A stretch of 64,000 bases of DNA from Temnothorax longispinosus (GCF_030848805.1 NW_027270058.1:62001-126000), one strand, 5' to 3'. Shown: positions 10,858-20,359, numbered from the stretch's first letter. Numbers and translations: made by a program. Notes: generated by a model from the letters alone, not told the origin.

Positions 10858-10970
10858 GTTTCAAAATCTGTTAGAGCGAGCTCGTAATCGCCATCGCTCA
10901 AATCCACGGCGGGAAAATAGCTTACCGCGAGGATGCTGTTCTTGTCGGTGAGCGTAAATGTCAGTGACAT
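10858..10970 (-). pseudogene. N-terminal stub of a Polinton structural-type protein
   Basis: A frame starts at an ATG at 10970 and reads 37 codons (beginning MSLTFTLTDKNSIL, later DLSDGDYELALTDFE) before being cut by the BEL-1 LTR. This N-terminal style recurs in arthropod Polinton-associated proteins of presumed virion function. I cannot say whether it is the major or minor capsid protein. It lies just downstream of the protease gene on the same strand. Confidence 0.5.
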
Positions 10971-10989
10971 GTTTGAATGAATACTGAGA

Positions 10990-11682
10990 TTAAACAGCGT
11001 AACGCCGGTCTTTAAATTGATTGTCAACCGACTGTAGAAAACGCAGATACAGCTGTCCGCAATTGCTCTGATCGTATCGCTGATAAGGCGTGCGATTGTA
11101 CTCTATTACATTGTTCTTTAGATACTGCGCCAATTCTCTCCGTGGTCGAAGATTGCCAAAACTGTCGAAATACATGGCACGATCTCCCCTCTTCGCGTAC
11201 GCCACCCAGTGAGTACCCGGTCCCTCAGTATTATCCAAATTCACGATACCGCTCTCGTTTCGACGTATACCGCCGATCGGTAACGAGTCGCGCATAAAAA
11301 TACCTCTAAAATATGGAATGCGCATACGTTTTGCCAATTGTTGCAGTTGTACGTTGGTAGTTACACCCTTGGGAATTTTTAGCGTCTCTTCGACGTTTTT
11401 TTTTCTCGAGACTTCTCGTCCGCGTTTGTACGGAGCGAGATAAAGTCCGTGACCTTCCATGGCGCGATTGTGACGTTGTATCTCTTCCAGCTGACGTCGC
11501 GCGGCTTTGTTATCATTCACGGCCTTTGCGACTCCCGCCGCTCCGCCGACCAACGAGCCGAGAACCCCTAATAACGGCAGGATCGGTAGGATACCGCCGC
11601 GTTTCGCTACCGGAAGTATTCGCTTGGTCTTCTTCTTTTTCTTCGTTTTCAAACCCATACCGAGTTTCGTTTTAGCCTTCAT
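10990..11682 (-). CDS. Adenain-like cysteine protease with hydrophobic, basic N-terminal region (Polinton PRO)
   Basis: The 230-residue protein starts with a very basic stretch (residues 12-21) and a Gly/Leu/Ala-rich hydrophobic segment (29-54), followed by a charged helix. The C-terminal half is a C5/ULP1-fold protease: GPGTHWVAY with His158, YFDSFG with Asp173, and QSNCGQ with Gln205 and Cys208, the expected order of catalytic residues. In adenoviruses and Polintons this enzyme matures virion proteins. The N-terminal part resembles small membrane-active or DNA-binding core peptides of adenovirus-like virions, so the product looks like a two-module protein. The frame continues upstream without change through one TGA into the PLA2-like frame (see 11743-12036), so the ATG at 11682 may be internal to a longer ancestral gene. 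Confidence 0.8.
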   Translation of the reverse strand: MKAKTKLGMGLKTKKKKKTKRILPVAKRGGILPILPLLGVLGSLVGGAAGVAKAVNDNKAARRQLEEIQRHNRAMEGHGLYLAPYKRGREVSRKKNVEETLKIPKGVTTNVQLQQLAKRMRIPYFRGIFMRDSLPIGGIRRNESGIVNLDNTEGPGTHWVAYAKRGDRAMYFDSFGNLRPRRELAQYLKNNVIEYNRTPYQRYDQSNCGQLYLRFLQSVDNQFKDRRYAV

Positions 11683-11742
11683 GGCCGCCCAGACGGCTGT
11701 AGCTCTTTCTCCGAAAGTCGAATCGTTCGCGGTGATACGTTT

Positions 11743-12036
11743 TCACGCTTCCGCGGCGAGTATATTGTCTGCCACGTGTCGTTCTGCGAGATCGTTGCTA
11801 CGCGAGTAGGCTATGTCGTGCTCGCGACACGCTGCGTCCAATGGATTAATACCCCGATCACCTCTTGCCAATCGTGTTTCTAAAGTTCCCGGTCCGCAAA
11901 ATTGATAGCCGGGGATGTGTAATTCGATCGGAAGCCCGTTTATCGCGCGATTCAGCAGACCTTGACCTATCTTCGGCGGCATTCGCCGCAGTTTTTTATC
12001 AACGGCGGCGGACCGTCGATGTGCGTTTGCTGACAC
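11743..12036 (-). CDS. Parvovirus-type phospholipase A2-like domain protein (Polinton)
   Basis: This is a 97-residue frame. YQFCGPGT (residues 44-51) matches the calcium-binding loop and LDAACREHDIAY (66-77) the catalytic helix with the His73-Asp74 pair, as in the VP1-unique PLA2 domain of parvoviruses. In that family the enzyme disrupts endosomal membrane during entry, and similar domains occur in some Polinton/adintovirus-like elements. Here the gene lies just upstream of the protease. The frame ends at a TGA at 11743-11745, but the following codons stay open in the same frame through the protease ATG. That suggests a single ancestral frame with a point-mutation stop, or an unusual recoding site. 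The former is more likely in a decaying element. Confidence 0.75.
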   Translation of the reverse strand: MSANAHRRSAAVDKKLRRMPPKIGQGLLNRAINGLPIELHIPGYQFCGPGTLETRLARGDRGINPLDAACREHDIAYSRSNDLAERHVADNILAAEA

Positions 12037-12230
12037 GGCAAATTATAATGTATTAAACAGCGCCGATATTGCTGAACCTCCGAATCTGCCTTGATATGTT
12101 CGGGAAGCTTATCCCACAAATAATCTATGTGATTATAAAACTGTCGCAGTAGAATGACCTTTGGTATATACTTTAACTGCTCGGCGGTTAAATCGTAAAT
12201 ATCGCTGTTATCCGACACGAGCAAAAACAT
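11967..12230 (-). CDS. Small Polinton-associated protein of unknown function
   Basis: An 87-residue frame starts at 12230 and overlaps the PLA2 frame by about 70 bp in another frame. It has an N-terminal acidic/hydrophobic segment (MFLLVSDNSDIYDLTAEQL) and a Cys-containing tail (NCGECRRR). It is the first frame of the leftward gene block, directly across from the ATPase promoter. The overlap suggests either translational coupling with the PLA2 frame or that both were one protein before a frameshift near 12000. I do not recognise a domain. Confidence 0.5.
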   Translation of the reverse strand: MFLLVSDNSDIYDLTAEQLKYIPKVILLRQFYNHIDYLWDKLPEHIKADSEVQQYRRCLIHYNLPCQQTHIDGPPPLIKNCGECRRR

Positions 12231-12264
12231 TTTAACGACTGAGCATCTCAGCTCTACGCGTCTC

Positions 12265-12302
12265 TATAAATAAGCCAGCTTTCTCGATATTGTTATTCAT
12301 TC
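12265..12302 (+). promoter_or_regulatory. Core promoter of the ATPase gene
   Basis: The intergenic gap between divergent genes contains TATAAATA at 12265-12272 and TCATTC at 12297-12302, which fits the arthropod initiator TCAKTY. The spacing of about 32 bp is canonical. The ATPase ATG follows at 12322. This is an RNA polymerase II-type arrangement, consistent with transcription in the host nucleus. Confidence 0.55.
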
Positions 12303-12321
12303 GTTGTGAAGGGGAGGTAAA

Positions 12322-13020
12322 ATGCGGTTCGTACGACAATCGCGGACGATCAAAGTGACAAACTTTGACGATAGGATGCCGTTAACGAAAGAGGTACGCA
12401 AACATGGAGGCATGCTACCGATTTCTATACGCAGTATCATCTGCGGTCCGTCGAATTGCGGCAAGACAAACGTCTTGATAAGCTTGCTGGAAAGTCCGCA
12501 CGGTGTACGTTTCGAGAACGTGTATGTGTACTCGAAATCGTTGCAACAACCGAAATATCGATATTCGGAGAATATACTAACACCGATAGAAGAGATTGGC
12601 TACTTTACGTTCTCGAATAACAGTGACGTCATTCCGCCGAGCGAGGCGCTCCCGAATTCTATTTTTATCTTTGATGACGTGGCGTGCGACAAGCAGGATA
12701 CGATGAGAGAATACTTTGCAATGGGCCGGCACGCGGACGTTGACTCTTTCTATCTTTGTCAGACGTATGCAAAGATACCGAAGCATCTTATACGCGACAA
12801 CGCGAATTTATTGATTATGTTTAAACAGGATGGTACCAATCTGAAACACATATACAACGATCACGTAAACACAGATATGTCTTACGATGATTTCAGTAAA
12901 TTATGTCATACGTGTTGGCAACAAAAGTATGGATTCGTGGTGATAGACAAGGACAGCGCGATTTCGAATGGTCGATACAGAAAAGGATTTAACGACTTTG
13001 CGATACCGAAACGTGGTTAG
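12322..13020 (+). CDS. A32-like genome-packaging ATPase (Polinton), intact
   Basis: This is an intact 232-residue protein. The Walker A motif is CGPSNCGKTN (residues 41-50) and Walker B is SIFIFDD (113-119), followed by a segment ending in YLCQTYAKIP that fits the sensor region of the FtsK/HerA-type A32 family. In poxviruses, adintoviruses and Polintons this ATPase is thought to pump the genome into the capsid. The length is normal for Polintons. It heads a rightward gene block with the next gene 76 bp downstream. Its last roughly 35 codons are repeated, damaged, at 13560-13675. It is one of the few undamaged genes of this element. Confidence 0.9.
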   Translation: MRFVRQSRTIKVTNFDDRMPLTKEVRKHGGMLPISIRSIICGPSNCGKTNVLISLLESPHGVRFENVYVYSKSLQQPKYRYSENILTPIEEIGYFTFSNNSDVIPPSEALPNSIFIFDDVACDKQDTMREYFAMGRHADVDSFYLCQTYAKIPKHLIRDNANLLIMFKQDGTNLKHIYNDHVNTDMSYDDFSKLCHTCWQQKYGFVVIDKDSAISNGRYRKGFNDFAIPKRG

Positions 13021-13096
13021 TTGTTGTCGACGCGTCGATTGAACAACGTTAGCGTTACAGAGAGAGATCGACACTCTGCTTTGTTTTTTCTTCGCG

Positions 13097-13447
13097 ATGG
13101 CTGCGATCGACGGGAGTGAGAATATTCGCGAGCGCGAGAAAATCGTGAAAGATATTGCAAAAATGAGTAATTCAATTCGCAAGAAACCTCGCGCTTTGAA
13201 GACCGGTAAGATTAAGAAGGACATTGAGTTGGACATGCACTTTAAACCTCTCATCGGGCCGCTGAAAAAGATCGTCGACAACTCGAGCTTGACCGCGGTG
13301 AAGAAAGAGGAGCCGACGGAGAGCGTCGCTGACGCGAAAATCGAACCGCTATCCGTTCAACAGCGCGGCCCAGCCCATTTTCTCGCTCCGTATTTCTACT
13401 ACATCGCGAATTCGAGACGAATTGCGAACCGTCGAAACAAACATTAA
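13097..13447 (+). CDS. Polinton-associated basic helical protein, truncated copy
   Basis: The frame has 116 residues. The N-terminal half is strongly helical and charged (IREREKIVKDIAK, then SIRKKPRALKTGKI), followed by an acidic segment. A second copy of the N-terminal half starts at 13705 and continues, after the Gypsy-1 insertion, at about 17503 into the full-length version of the gene. Compared with that copy, this one diverges after about residue 60 and ends early. It is therefore probably the product of a local duplication. Function is unknown; gene position suggests a virion or packaging role. Confidence 0.55.
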   Translation: MAAIDGSENIREREKIVKDIAKMSNSIRKKPRALKTGKIKKDIELDMHFKPLIGPLKKIVDNSSLTAVKKEEPTESVADAKIEPLSVQQRGPAHFLAPYFYYIANSRRIANRRNKH

Positions 13448-13559
13448 CTTTCGCGACGTGAACATTTTTATTTTTTCATAACAGTGAGCAAGAAGAAGTG
13501 ACGCTTGACAATAATCGCTTGTGGGTACCGGACTATGAAAGTGATGAAAGCGATGACTT

Positions 13560-13675
13560 TCCATGCGTCGACTGCTTTTATCTTTGTCAGACGTACGCGA
13601 GACATGGACAGCGCGCTTTCGAACGGCCGATACAGAAAAGGATTTAACAACTTTGTGATACCGAAACGTGGTTAG
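13560..13675 (+). pseudogene. Duplicated fragment of the ATPase 3' end
   Basis: Bases 13575-13592 repeat 12750-12772 of the ATPase (ctttgtcagacgta), and 13603-13675 repeat 12948-13020 (gacagcgcgctttcgaa, then aaaggatttaacaactttg, then ccgaaacgtggttag). The middle is deleted. Together with the repeat of the next gene's start at 13705 this shows a local tandem duplication of the ATPase-3'/helical-gene boundary. Confidence 0.75.
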
Positions 13676-13844
13676 TTGTTGTCGACGAACAACATTATCG
13701 CAACATGGACAGCAGCGAGGAGATTAGAGAGCGCGAGAGGATAGCAAATCAAATTGCGAAAACGAGCAATTCGATTCGCAAAAAGTATCACGCCTTGAAA
13801 ACTGGTAAAGTGGAGGAGGATATCGCGTTGGAGAGACACTTTAA

Positions 13845-15940
13845 GACGTTGTCTTTTCTATATTCGGTAAATAATACGAGTGTTTTAGCTTGTCTATAAT
13901 TTTGCTTTTACAAATGTGTCCATAATCTTTGTGGATATTCGATATTAGTTGTTTTCCGAATTCTTCTGAAATTATTATTCGTTTTTTATTACCCTTTAAT
14001 TTGTAAAATATTCCGTTTTCGAGAAGTATCTTCTTTGAATTTTCTTGGAAATCTTTGTTTGTACTTTGGTCCTGTTTTATATTTTCAACTGTAATGAAGT
14101 TTACTGTTTTTATACATTCTTCTACATTATCTAAGTTTGGGAGAATTGGATTACGTGAAAGACAGTCCGCTTCTACATTTCCCTTTCCAGGTTCGTATTT
14201 AATCTGAAAGTCGAATTGGGATAGGAAATGCATCATATCCCCCAATTCTTCATCCGTTCTTGATCGAATATTCTGGCCTTCCAGTGGTTTATGGTCGGTT
14301 ATAACCAAAAATTTTCTTCCGATAAGCCAGTACTGCCAATATTTGATAGCTTCCTGTATGGCTAGACATTCCAAAAATATAGCTTTTTTCTTCTTTTGGT
14401 ATTTGTTTAGCTTCTTTGAAAAAAAAGCTACTGGTTTTAGTTCACCATCTGGTTGTTTTTGTTTTAGTACTGCTCCAATACCGTCCATGCTAGCGTCCGT
14501 ATAGATAATTGTTGGCGCGTTCACATCATAGATTGCTAATATTGGTTGTGAGCCCAATAGATTCTTGCTTTCGTAAATGCTCTCTCGCAATCTTGTGACC
14601 ATGAAAAGGGGGTATCCTTCCTAAGTAGGTTATGTAGTGGTTCCAAAAGTCGTGCGGAGTCCTCAATATATTTGTGATAGAAGTTTATTTTCCCAAGGAA
14701 TTGGCGAATTTTCTTTCGAGTGTCTGGTGTTGGAAATTCTTGAATCGACCTTAAGTTGTCTTTTAATGGGCGTACAGTGTTCTTCGATATTACATGACCG
14801 AGATATTTTGCTTCGCTTTTCGCAAAATTACATTTGACAAATTTTAAGCGAAATCCTTCTTTACAGATGGCCTCTGATAGTCTCCCCAGATGTTCCATAT
14901 GCTCTTCAAAAGATCTAGAGAAAACAAGAATATCGTCAATGTAGTTTATACAAAAGGAGTTTAGATTATTTCTTCGAATTATATTGCTTAGGATTCGTTG
15001 GAATATTGCGGGAGATGTCTTTAGGCCGAATGGTAAACTTTTCCACTGCCAGTGGCCCTCCTGCGTCACGAATGCAGTCTTGTACCTGTCTTTAGCTTTC
15101 AGAGGAATTGCCCAGAAGGCGGAATTTATGTCCAGTGTAGTGAACCATTCTGAATCTCGTGTTTTAGCTATAATCTCCTCTATTAAGGGAAACGGTTGAG
15201 GTTCTGACATAAGTAATTTGTTTAGCTCTCGAAAATCGATACACATTCTTGTTTTGGTCCCTTCTTCTCGTTTGTACGCTAGAGTAACTGGAGCTGCAAA
15301 AGGAGAGCATGATTCTTCAATCAGTCCTGTTTTTAGTAGTTCTTTTATTTGGAATTCTATCTCTTTTTGATTCACTATGGGACATCGGTATGGCTTTTTT
15401 GCTATAAATTTATGTTCCATGAGTTTTATATGTGCTTCGTGATCTTTAACTTTACCTACATCAAATTTGTTTCTTGCAAAGATCGTTTCGTATTTGTCTA
15501 TCAGATTTTGAATCCTCTCCTTTTTTTCTTCAGGTAGATGATTTAGTTTTGCTTTGAATTGCTCGATAGGAATGCCTTCATTAAAATTAACTAAATATTC
15601 TTGAGTTTCTGTGTTGGTGTTAGAATATTTAATTTCATCTTCTTTATTTTCCAAATTTATTTTCTGGTAAATTTTTAGGTCGTAGTCCTGTTTCAGACAG
15701 AAGTTCTTTATTGTGTCGAGACCCAGTAGAATATCATACTCGAAGTTTTCATCATCAACAACGAAGACTTCTACTGTTTTTTCTATTTTATGAATTTTCA
15801 TTTTAGTCGATAATCTCCCTGTGAAGTTTATCCTGCCACCGACGGTTCTGAAGGTAATTCTATCTTCTTGTGTACTCAGACCCATTTTTTTGTAATCTTC
15901 GAATTTAGAAGAGTTACATTCGCACCTGGATCGTAAATCC
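13845..15940 (-). pseudogene. Gypsy-1 pol: protease, reverse transcriptase, RNase H, partial integrase
   Basis: Retropepsin motif YDPGANVTLLN is at about 15925-15895, with a frame slip just after it. Counting from the ATG at 15885, FTTLDINSAFWAIPL (residues 248-262) and FCINYIDDILVF (311-322) are RT motifs with the catalytic YIDD. A frame change near 14590 leads into RNase H (IIYTDASMDGIGAVL, then ITDHKPLEG, then NVEADCLSR). The H2C2 integrase domain begins (NIHKDYGH) and stops at 13847, so the DDE integrase core is missing. The element could not integrate by itself. Confidence 0.85.
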
Positions 15941-15994
15941 CTTGTATCCTATCGTTATTAAGAAATTCCTCTAATGTTATCAGTGGCGGCAAAA

Positions 15995-17221
15995 CTAGTT
16001 TTTTTGATCAGTTATAGTTTCGTTCAGTGTGTCTTGGACCGTTACATTATTTACTGTCTTGATATTCTTCGGTTGTTCACTTTGTTCTTTCTGTTTCAAT
16101 CTACATAATGCTTCCGGGTGAAATCTTCCCGGGAAACCTTTTCTGTCGCAAAATGAGTACGGTTTCCTTTCCGTATTGAATAACTGTGTGTGGTTTTTTT
16201 GACTGAGATTTTGGGTTCCTGGATTTGTTTTTGTATTTGTTTTTCTTTTTTGTACTGAGCTCTCCAATTTACGTAATTCTGTTAACAAATCCTCCATTGA
16301 TGTAATCTTTGTTTTTTCTATCTTATCTTGTATTGTTATTGGTAAGTCGGTCACAATCAAGCCAATTAGTATATCCGTTGGGAAGTTTTCTCGTATGTTG
16401 ACTAATAAATTCTCTTTCCGTAAAGGATAGTCTATCCAGCTGCCCCCAATGTAACGAAAAGAATATGCCTCTCTGTCTTTGTACCAACCTGTTTCCCGAA
16501 AACTATCCAGGAATGCTTTTTTCCATGTGTCAAAATTTACATCTAGGCCGATTGTAATTACTTTTGAAGAAAACCAATCCTTGGCCGTCCCATCTAGAAA
16601 TAGGCGTAATATCAAAATTTTATCCTCGTCTGTTATAACTTTGCACCGTTCGCATACTCTTTCAAACGTTTGGAGCCAATTTGTTATTGGGAAGTTTTTC
16701 CCATCGAAGCTATCTAGTATAAAGTCCTCACGTATTTTCCTTAGATTCTTTCTTGGCGTTGCTTCTGGCACTTCTTCTCTTCTTGCAGCAAGGACTATTT
16801 GTTGTAACAACGTAGCTATGTTCTCTTCCTTTTCTTTCTTCGTCGCTTTTATATCATACTCAGGGGTTATTGTTGCTTGTAAGTAAATTTCTTTGTATAC
16901 TATATCTCCTTCGGCATCGCTATATAATGCCGCTATCTCTGGTGGTAGTGTGAGCGTGAATGTACGGTGCGTTCCTCTAGTTTTTATTGCGGATAAGACA
17001 GTTTTTACCTTACCTATTGCATAAATCTCCGGATGTTTACTAATGTTTTGTAGTTCCACTGGAAATTTATAATATAGTTCACTACCAACCGGTTGAATCC
17101 ATTTCAGCTTATACACGCTCGTTTTCTTATCTGATGCTTCCTCCACGATCGCATAGAAGCGAAATTGAGCGGTCATCGTGTAGAGGTTAGGCTTTCGATT
17201 TGTAAGAGTTTTTATTATCAA
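15995..17221 (-). CDS. Gypsy-1 Gag
   Basis: The frame of 408 residues is intact. A capsid-like region with DSFDGKNFPITNWLQTFERV and LILRLFLDGTAKDWF (about residues 173-220) matches the retrotransposon Gag fold used to assemble virus-like particles. The C-terminal part has a single modified zinc knuckle (CDRKGFPGRFHPEALC) and a Lys/Gln/Asn-rich tail. The stop is about 110 bp before the pol frame, so pol would need its own initiation, frameshift or readthrough. The start could be the ATG at 17221 or the one 14 codons inside (MTAQFRF). Confidence 0.8.
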   Translation of the reverse strand: MIIKTLTNRKPNLYTMTAQFRFYAIVEEASDKKTSVYKLKWIQPVGSELYYKFPVELQNISKHPEIYAIGKVKTVLSAIKTRGTHRTFTLTLPPEIAALYSDAEGDIVYKEIYLQATITPEYDIKATKKEKEENIATLLQQIVLAARREEVPEATPRKNLRKIREDFILDSFDGKNFPITNWLQTFERVCERCKVITDEDKILILRLFLDGTAKDWFSSKVITIGLDVNFDTWKKAFLDSFRETGWYKDREAYSFRYIGGSWIDYPLRKENLLVNIRENFPTDILIGLIVTDLPITIQDKIEKTKITSMEDLLTELRKLESSVQKRKTNTKTNPGTQNLSQKNHTQLFNTERKPYSFCDRKGFPGRFHPEALCRLKQKEQSEQPKNIKTVNNVTVQDTLNETITDQKN

Positions 17222-18156
17222 TGCGAGAGTCGGGGTTAAAGGAAGAGCCGTTGATGCCTATAAACAGGTGGATTTTATTTTAAACAATAAAATCATAAAC
17301 AAATTGACAAACAAAACAAAATAAAGCAAAACAATAGTTTCCTAACCTATAAACAAGAATCGAAAGCGATGCTCCTTTTCCCACGTTTCGCTCTATCTGT
17401 CTAACAAATACCGGTCTGCTCCGCCAAAAGTCTAGCGGTGTAGCAGTCGGTATGGTAGTGGAGCCCTTTTCTATAAGCCGTAGTAACTGAAAGGATTTCT
17501 TCTTTACAAGCCCATCATCGAGCCTCTAAGGCAGATTGCCGAAAACACCGTTGCTGGCAAAGAATCTGACGTGTCAAAGATTGAGAATGAAACGGCGTGG
17601 AAAGACGAAGAGCCGAAGCTCAAACGACTACGACCAAACGCCTCGTTTAACGACTCTGTAATGGCTTCAACTCCGGTTACGTTGAAACGATCGATAAATG
17701 TGCCATCTACAGTGCCAGACTAGAATCAAGCTCAACAGGGTCTTCTTTCCCCTGCGCCTTCCGTACAACCCACAGTGCTCGCAAACGAAGATGTTTTCGA
17801 AACCACGAATGACCCACTCGTGACGTCCGTTCGACAGCAGTTGCAAACATCTAAAGGTCAAGAAACGTTGCGAGATCAATTGGGTCCATCGACAATATAA
17901 TTGCATCGTCGATTTCGGGTAAAAAAGCTAGAAAAGGTATACCACGTGTCATGACATTAAACGACAACAAGATCGATTATGTTCATTGGGACGATCCCAA
18001 CGAGCTTGTAGATCGTCTCCGATTGCTCGAAGCTTCGCGCCTAGCGGGTCACACCGGTCACGATAACGAGATCCTCTCGATTATCGAGGAACTTCGCGAG
18101 GCTGGACTTATTATAAATTAAGTGGCGCGACAGCGAGTCATTCAATCAACATCGAA

Positions 18157-18492
18157 ATGCCGATCAACAAGTTTGGTATATCGCTCGGAAGAGGCGGTGC
18201 GGAACCGTACTATCAATGGAGAGGATTAATCAGAAATTACGTGCGCGATAACGCTCTTTGCATGATCGCCACCGACTTTGACGCGAAATCGCGCAAGATT
18301 CGACGGATAGCGCCGCCCGTAGATGATGGCGATGCAGTCAATAAACGTTACGTGCAGCAGAGCGTGCAAATTTTGAAAAATCGACAGGATGAAATCGAGA
18401 GAAAGATGGCCGCATTCCAGAATAACGTACAAATTACTCTAAACGAACTTCAAAAGATGATTCAAGATGTAATTGCGAATCATCGCGAATAG
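18157..18492 (+). CDS. Small Polinton-associated coiled-coil protein, intact
   Basis: The 111-residue protein starts with a Gly/Arg-rich segment (KFGISLGRGGAEPYYQWRG) and has a turn motif (APPVDDGDAVNKRYVQQ) like those at stalk starts in viral trimeric fibre proteins. It ends in a 35-residue coiled coil (ILKNRQDEIERKMAAF and onward). That architecture suggests a trimeric structural protein, but this is inference from pattern only. It lies 35 bp after the preceding gene and 31 bp before the integrase frame on the same strand, so probably in one transcription unit. Confidence 0.65.
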   Translation: MPINKFGISLGRGGAEPYYQWRGLIRNYVRDNALCMIATDFDAKSRKIRRIAPPVDDGDAVNKRYVQQSVQILKNRQDEIERKMAAFQNNVQITLNELQKMIQDVIANHRE

Positions 18493-18522
18493 ATAAGAAC
18501 GTACATCTGATATCTGCGTCAG

Positions 18523-19438
18523 TTGCGCGTCATCGTCATGGCTGGTAAGAAGCAATCAACTGAGAAACGAAGGCTGGTGGAAGAATTACACGCTCCTGCG
18601 AGAAGAAATTTTTCTCGAAGACGCGTCATAGTGCGCGGATACGATGACCTGTGGCAGACAGATGTGGTTGAGATGCGTCCATACACGCGATTCAACAGAG
18701 GCTACCACTACATACTCACCGTTATCGACGTGCTGAGCAAGCACGCATGGGCCGTACCGCTCAAGGCCAAGAGCGGAACCGAGGTTACTGCGGCGATAAC
18801 GAAAATAATTCAAGACGACGGAAGATGCCCGAAAAATCTGTAGACTGACAAGGGGAAATAATTTTACAACGCCAACGTGCAGAAACTTTTGTGTAGAAAC
18901 GTGAAAAAACATAATATCAATCACTATTCGACATATTCCGTAATGAAGGCATCGGTCGTCGAACGATTCACTCGCAAGCTCAAGAACGACATGTGGAAAA
19001 TGTTTACGCGCAATGGAAATTACAAATGGATCGACTCGCTGCCGGGTCTCGTATCGGATTACAACGCGCGAAAGCATCGAACTATCGGAATGCGACCCAT
19101 CGATGTTACCCCCGCGATCGCCGACAAGCTCCTAACAACGGTGTACAGCCACGTAAAGATTGCTGCTCCCGCGCGATTCAAAGTGGGCGATTCGGTACGC
19201 GTGAGTAAATTCAAGACAAAATCTTCGAGAAAGGATACACGCCAAATTGGACCACGGAGGTGTTTAGAGTCGCCAAAGTGCAGAAAACTAATCCCGTGAC
19301 GTATCTGTTGGAAGATTCCTGCGGAAAACACGTCACCGGCGGCTTCTACGAATACGGAGTTACATCGCGTTGCTAATCCCGACGTGTATCTCATTGAAAA
19401 AGTTTTGCGCAAAAGAGGGGATGAAATTTATGTAAAGT
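18523..19438 (+). pseudogene. Polinton retroviral-type integrase with chromodomain, decayed
   Basis: The rve-type core has catalytic positions at LWQTDVVEM (first Asp), at TDKGK (second Asp, about 18847) and at ASVVERF (Glu, about 18960). After the core come a segment with GDSVRVSKFK and a C-terminal chromodomain-like stretch (NPDVYLIEKVLRKRGDEIYV, about 19374-19434). Two stops (TAG at 18841 and TAA at 18859) surround the second Asp, and frame slips occur near 19212 and 19350. The tail stops at TAG where a Trp is expected. Polinton integrase inserts the element and makes a 6-bp duplication. This copy is inactive. Confidence 0.85.
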
Positions 19439-19711
19439 AGTTAGAATTTAATAATTCACACAATTCATGGATACACAAGAATAATGTATTGTAAAAATTT
19501 ATTACAATATAAAAACATACATATATATACATATGAGTCATTTATTTTCATAAATGTATTTACAATATATTTACAGTGGTATTTACAATATATTTACAAT
19601 ATATTTACAATGGTATTTACAATATATTTACAATGGTATTTTATAATGCCCCCATGGCAGCGTCTCGGTAGAACCGGGTATAATGTATCGCTTATCATCG
19701 TACGGACTTAG
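19439..19711. repeat. A/T-rich spacer with short tandem atttacaatat repeats
   Basis: Between the convergent integrase and polymerase genes, 19555-19645 holds six or so repeats of a variant of tatttacaatatatttaca and tggtatttac. No gene is visible. It probably carries the 3' ends of both transcripts. Confidence 0.6.
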
Positions 19712-20006
19712 AGCTATTTTCGTTTCGGACATGGTGTATACATCGGACATCGCGTGTAATCGTCGAACGTTATCGACCTGGCTACGACGTTATTCTTAAC
19801 ACCTTTAGCCTTTTTCGTATCTTTCTTACCGTCTACTCGCAAGGCGTACATCTTTGCTCTAAGCCCGACGGATTCGGTCATTATCGCACCGTTATTTTCG
19901 TCTTTCATTAAGTCCGGTACTTTTTTATTGGCGAGTGGGATACCGTACGTATTATCGATCGCATAATCGCTAGTGTCAAATTTATTAATGTGGCGCTTCA
20001 TGATAT
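19712..20006 (-). pseudogene. Polinton DNA polymerase B, C-terminal fragment
   Basis: The minus-strand frame (HINKFDTSDYAIDNTYGIP, later SVGLRAKMYALRVDGKKDTK, then SITFDDYTRC) is the C-terminal part of the Polinton protein-primed polymerase. It is cut off from the rest (33943-37265) by Gypsy-2, which inserted at ATAT (20003-20006). The open frame continues artificially into the Gypsy LTR, and that extension is not part of the protein. Confidence 0.85.
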
Positions 20007-20306
20007 TGTTGCGTGCATGCCGCCCGGTATACCTTTTTGACACCGAGCTGAAGCGTGCAACGGAAAGTCGAATGTAGCCTGTCCTTAGTAACGAGCCAGT
20101 TATTGATTTTATTGATTTAATGTAACAGCTGACAGATTTGTTCTCGAGCTGCTGGACCGTGCGGACGTGGTCCACGCTCCTCTGTATCGCGAGCCTTTAA
20201 TAAACCTTAAGTTTGTTCTCCTTAATCACCGCAGTGTTTACTTATTTCCGCGAGCGTCGGGAGTGTGAGTGTGTGTGAGTGAACGAACGACTCGGCGAGC
20301 GCAACA
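20007..20306 (+). repeat. Gypsy-2 5' LTR
   Basis: It begins TGTTGCGTGCATGCCG and ends GAGCGCAACA, and contains a polyadenylation signal (AATAAA at about 20199). It is nearly identical to 33639-33938. A primer-binding site follows directly. Confidence 0.95.
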
Positions 20307-20327
20307 TTTTGGGGGCTCATCCGGGAT
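20307..20327 (+). promoter_or_regulatory. Gypsy-2 primer-binding site, tRNA-Pro type
   Basis: Three bases after the LTR is TGGGGGCTCATCCGGGAT. It differs at one position from the classic tRNA-Pro primer-binding site used by many retroviruses. It would prime minus-strand DNA synthesis. Confidence 0.65.
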
Positions 20328-20359
20328 AAAAAAAGACGAGCTGCGCTAATCAAGACGAA

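Larger units (their letters stand above)
13845..17500 (-). mobile_element. Gypsy-1: 3'-truncated Ty3/Gypsy retrotransposon inside a Polinton gene
   Basis: On the minus strand it carries a probable 5' LTR/leader (about 17500-17222), gag (17221-15995), then protease, RT and RNase H (15885 to about 14150), and ends inside the integrase zinc-binding domain at 13847 with no 3' LTR. Both boundaries fall within one Polinton gene. I could not find a clear target duplication, which agrees with a 3' deletion after insertion. The leader region (17222-17500) holds no open gene. Confidence 0.75.
13705..18122 (+). pseudogene. Polinton-associated helical protein, split by Gypsy-1
   Basis: The first exon-like part (13705-13845, MDSSEEIRERERIAN and onward) ends where Gypsy-1 begins. 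The same coding strand resumes at about 17503 with a sequence continuing the helical domain (PIIEPLRQIAENTVAG) and runs with stops and a frame change near 17720-17910. It ends in a well-preserved C-terminal block at about 17930-18122 (DYVHWDDPNELVDRLRLLEA, then EILSIIEELREAGLIIN). That C-terminal block is typical of a conserved Polinton protein of unknown function. In-frame stops near 17721 and 17897 and the insertion make this copy non-functional. Confidence 0.7.

Noticed and set aside
19714..20175. A 153-residue frame starting in the Gypsy-2 LTR and running into the polB C-terminus
   Set aside because: The first part is antisense LTR and also occurs at 33586-33807. The fusion is an accident of insertion.
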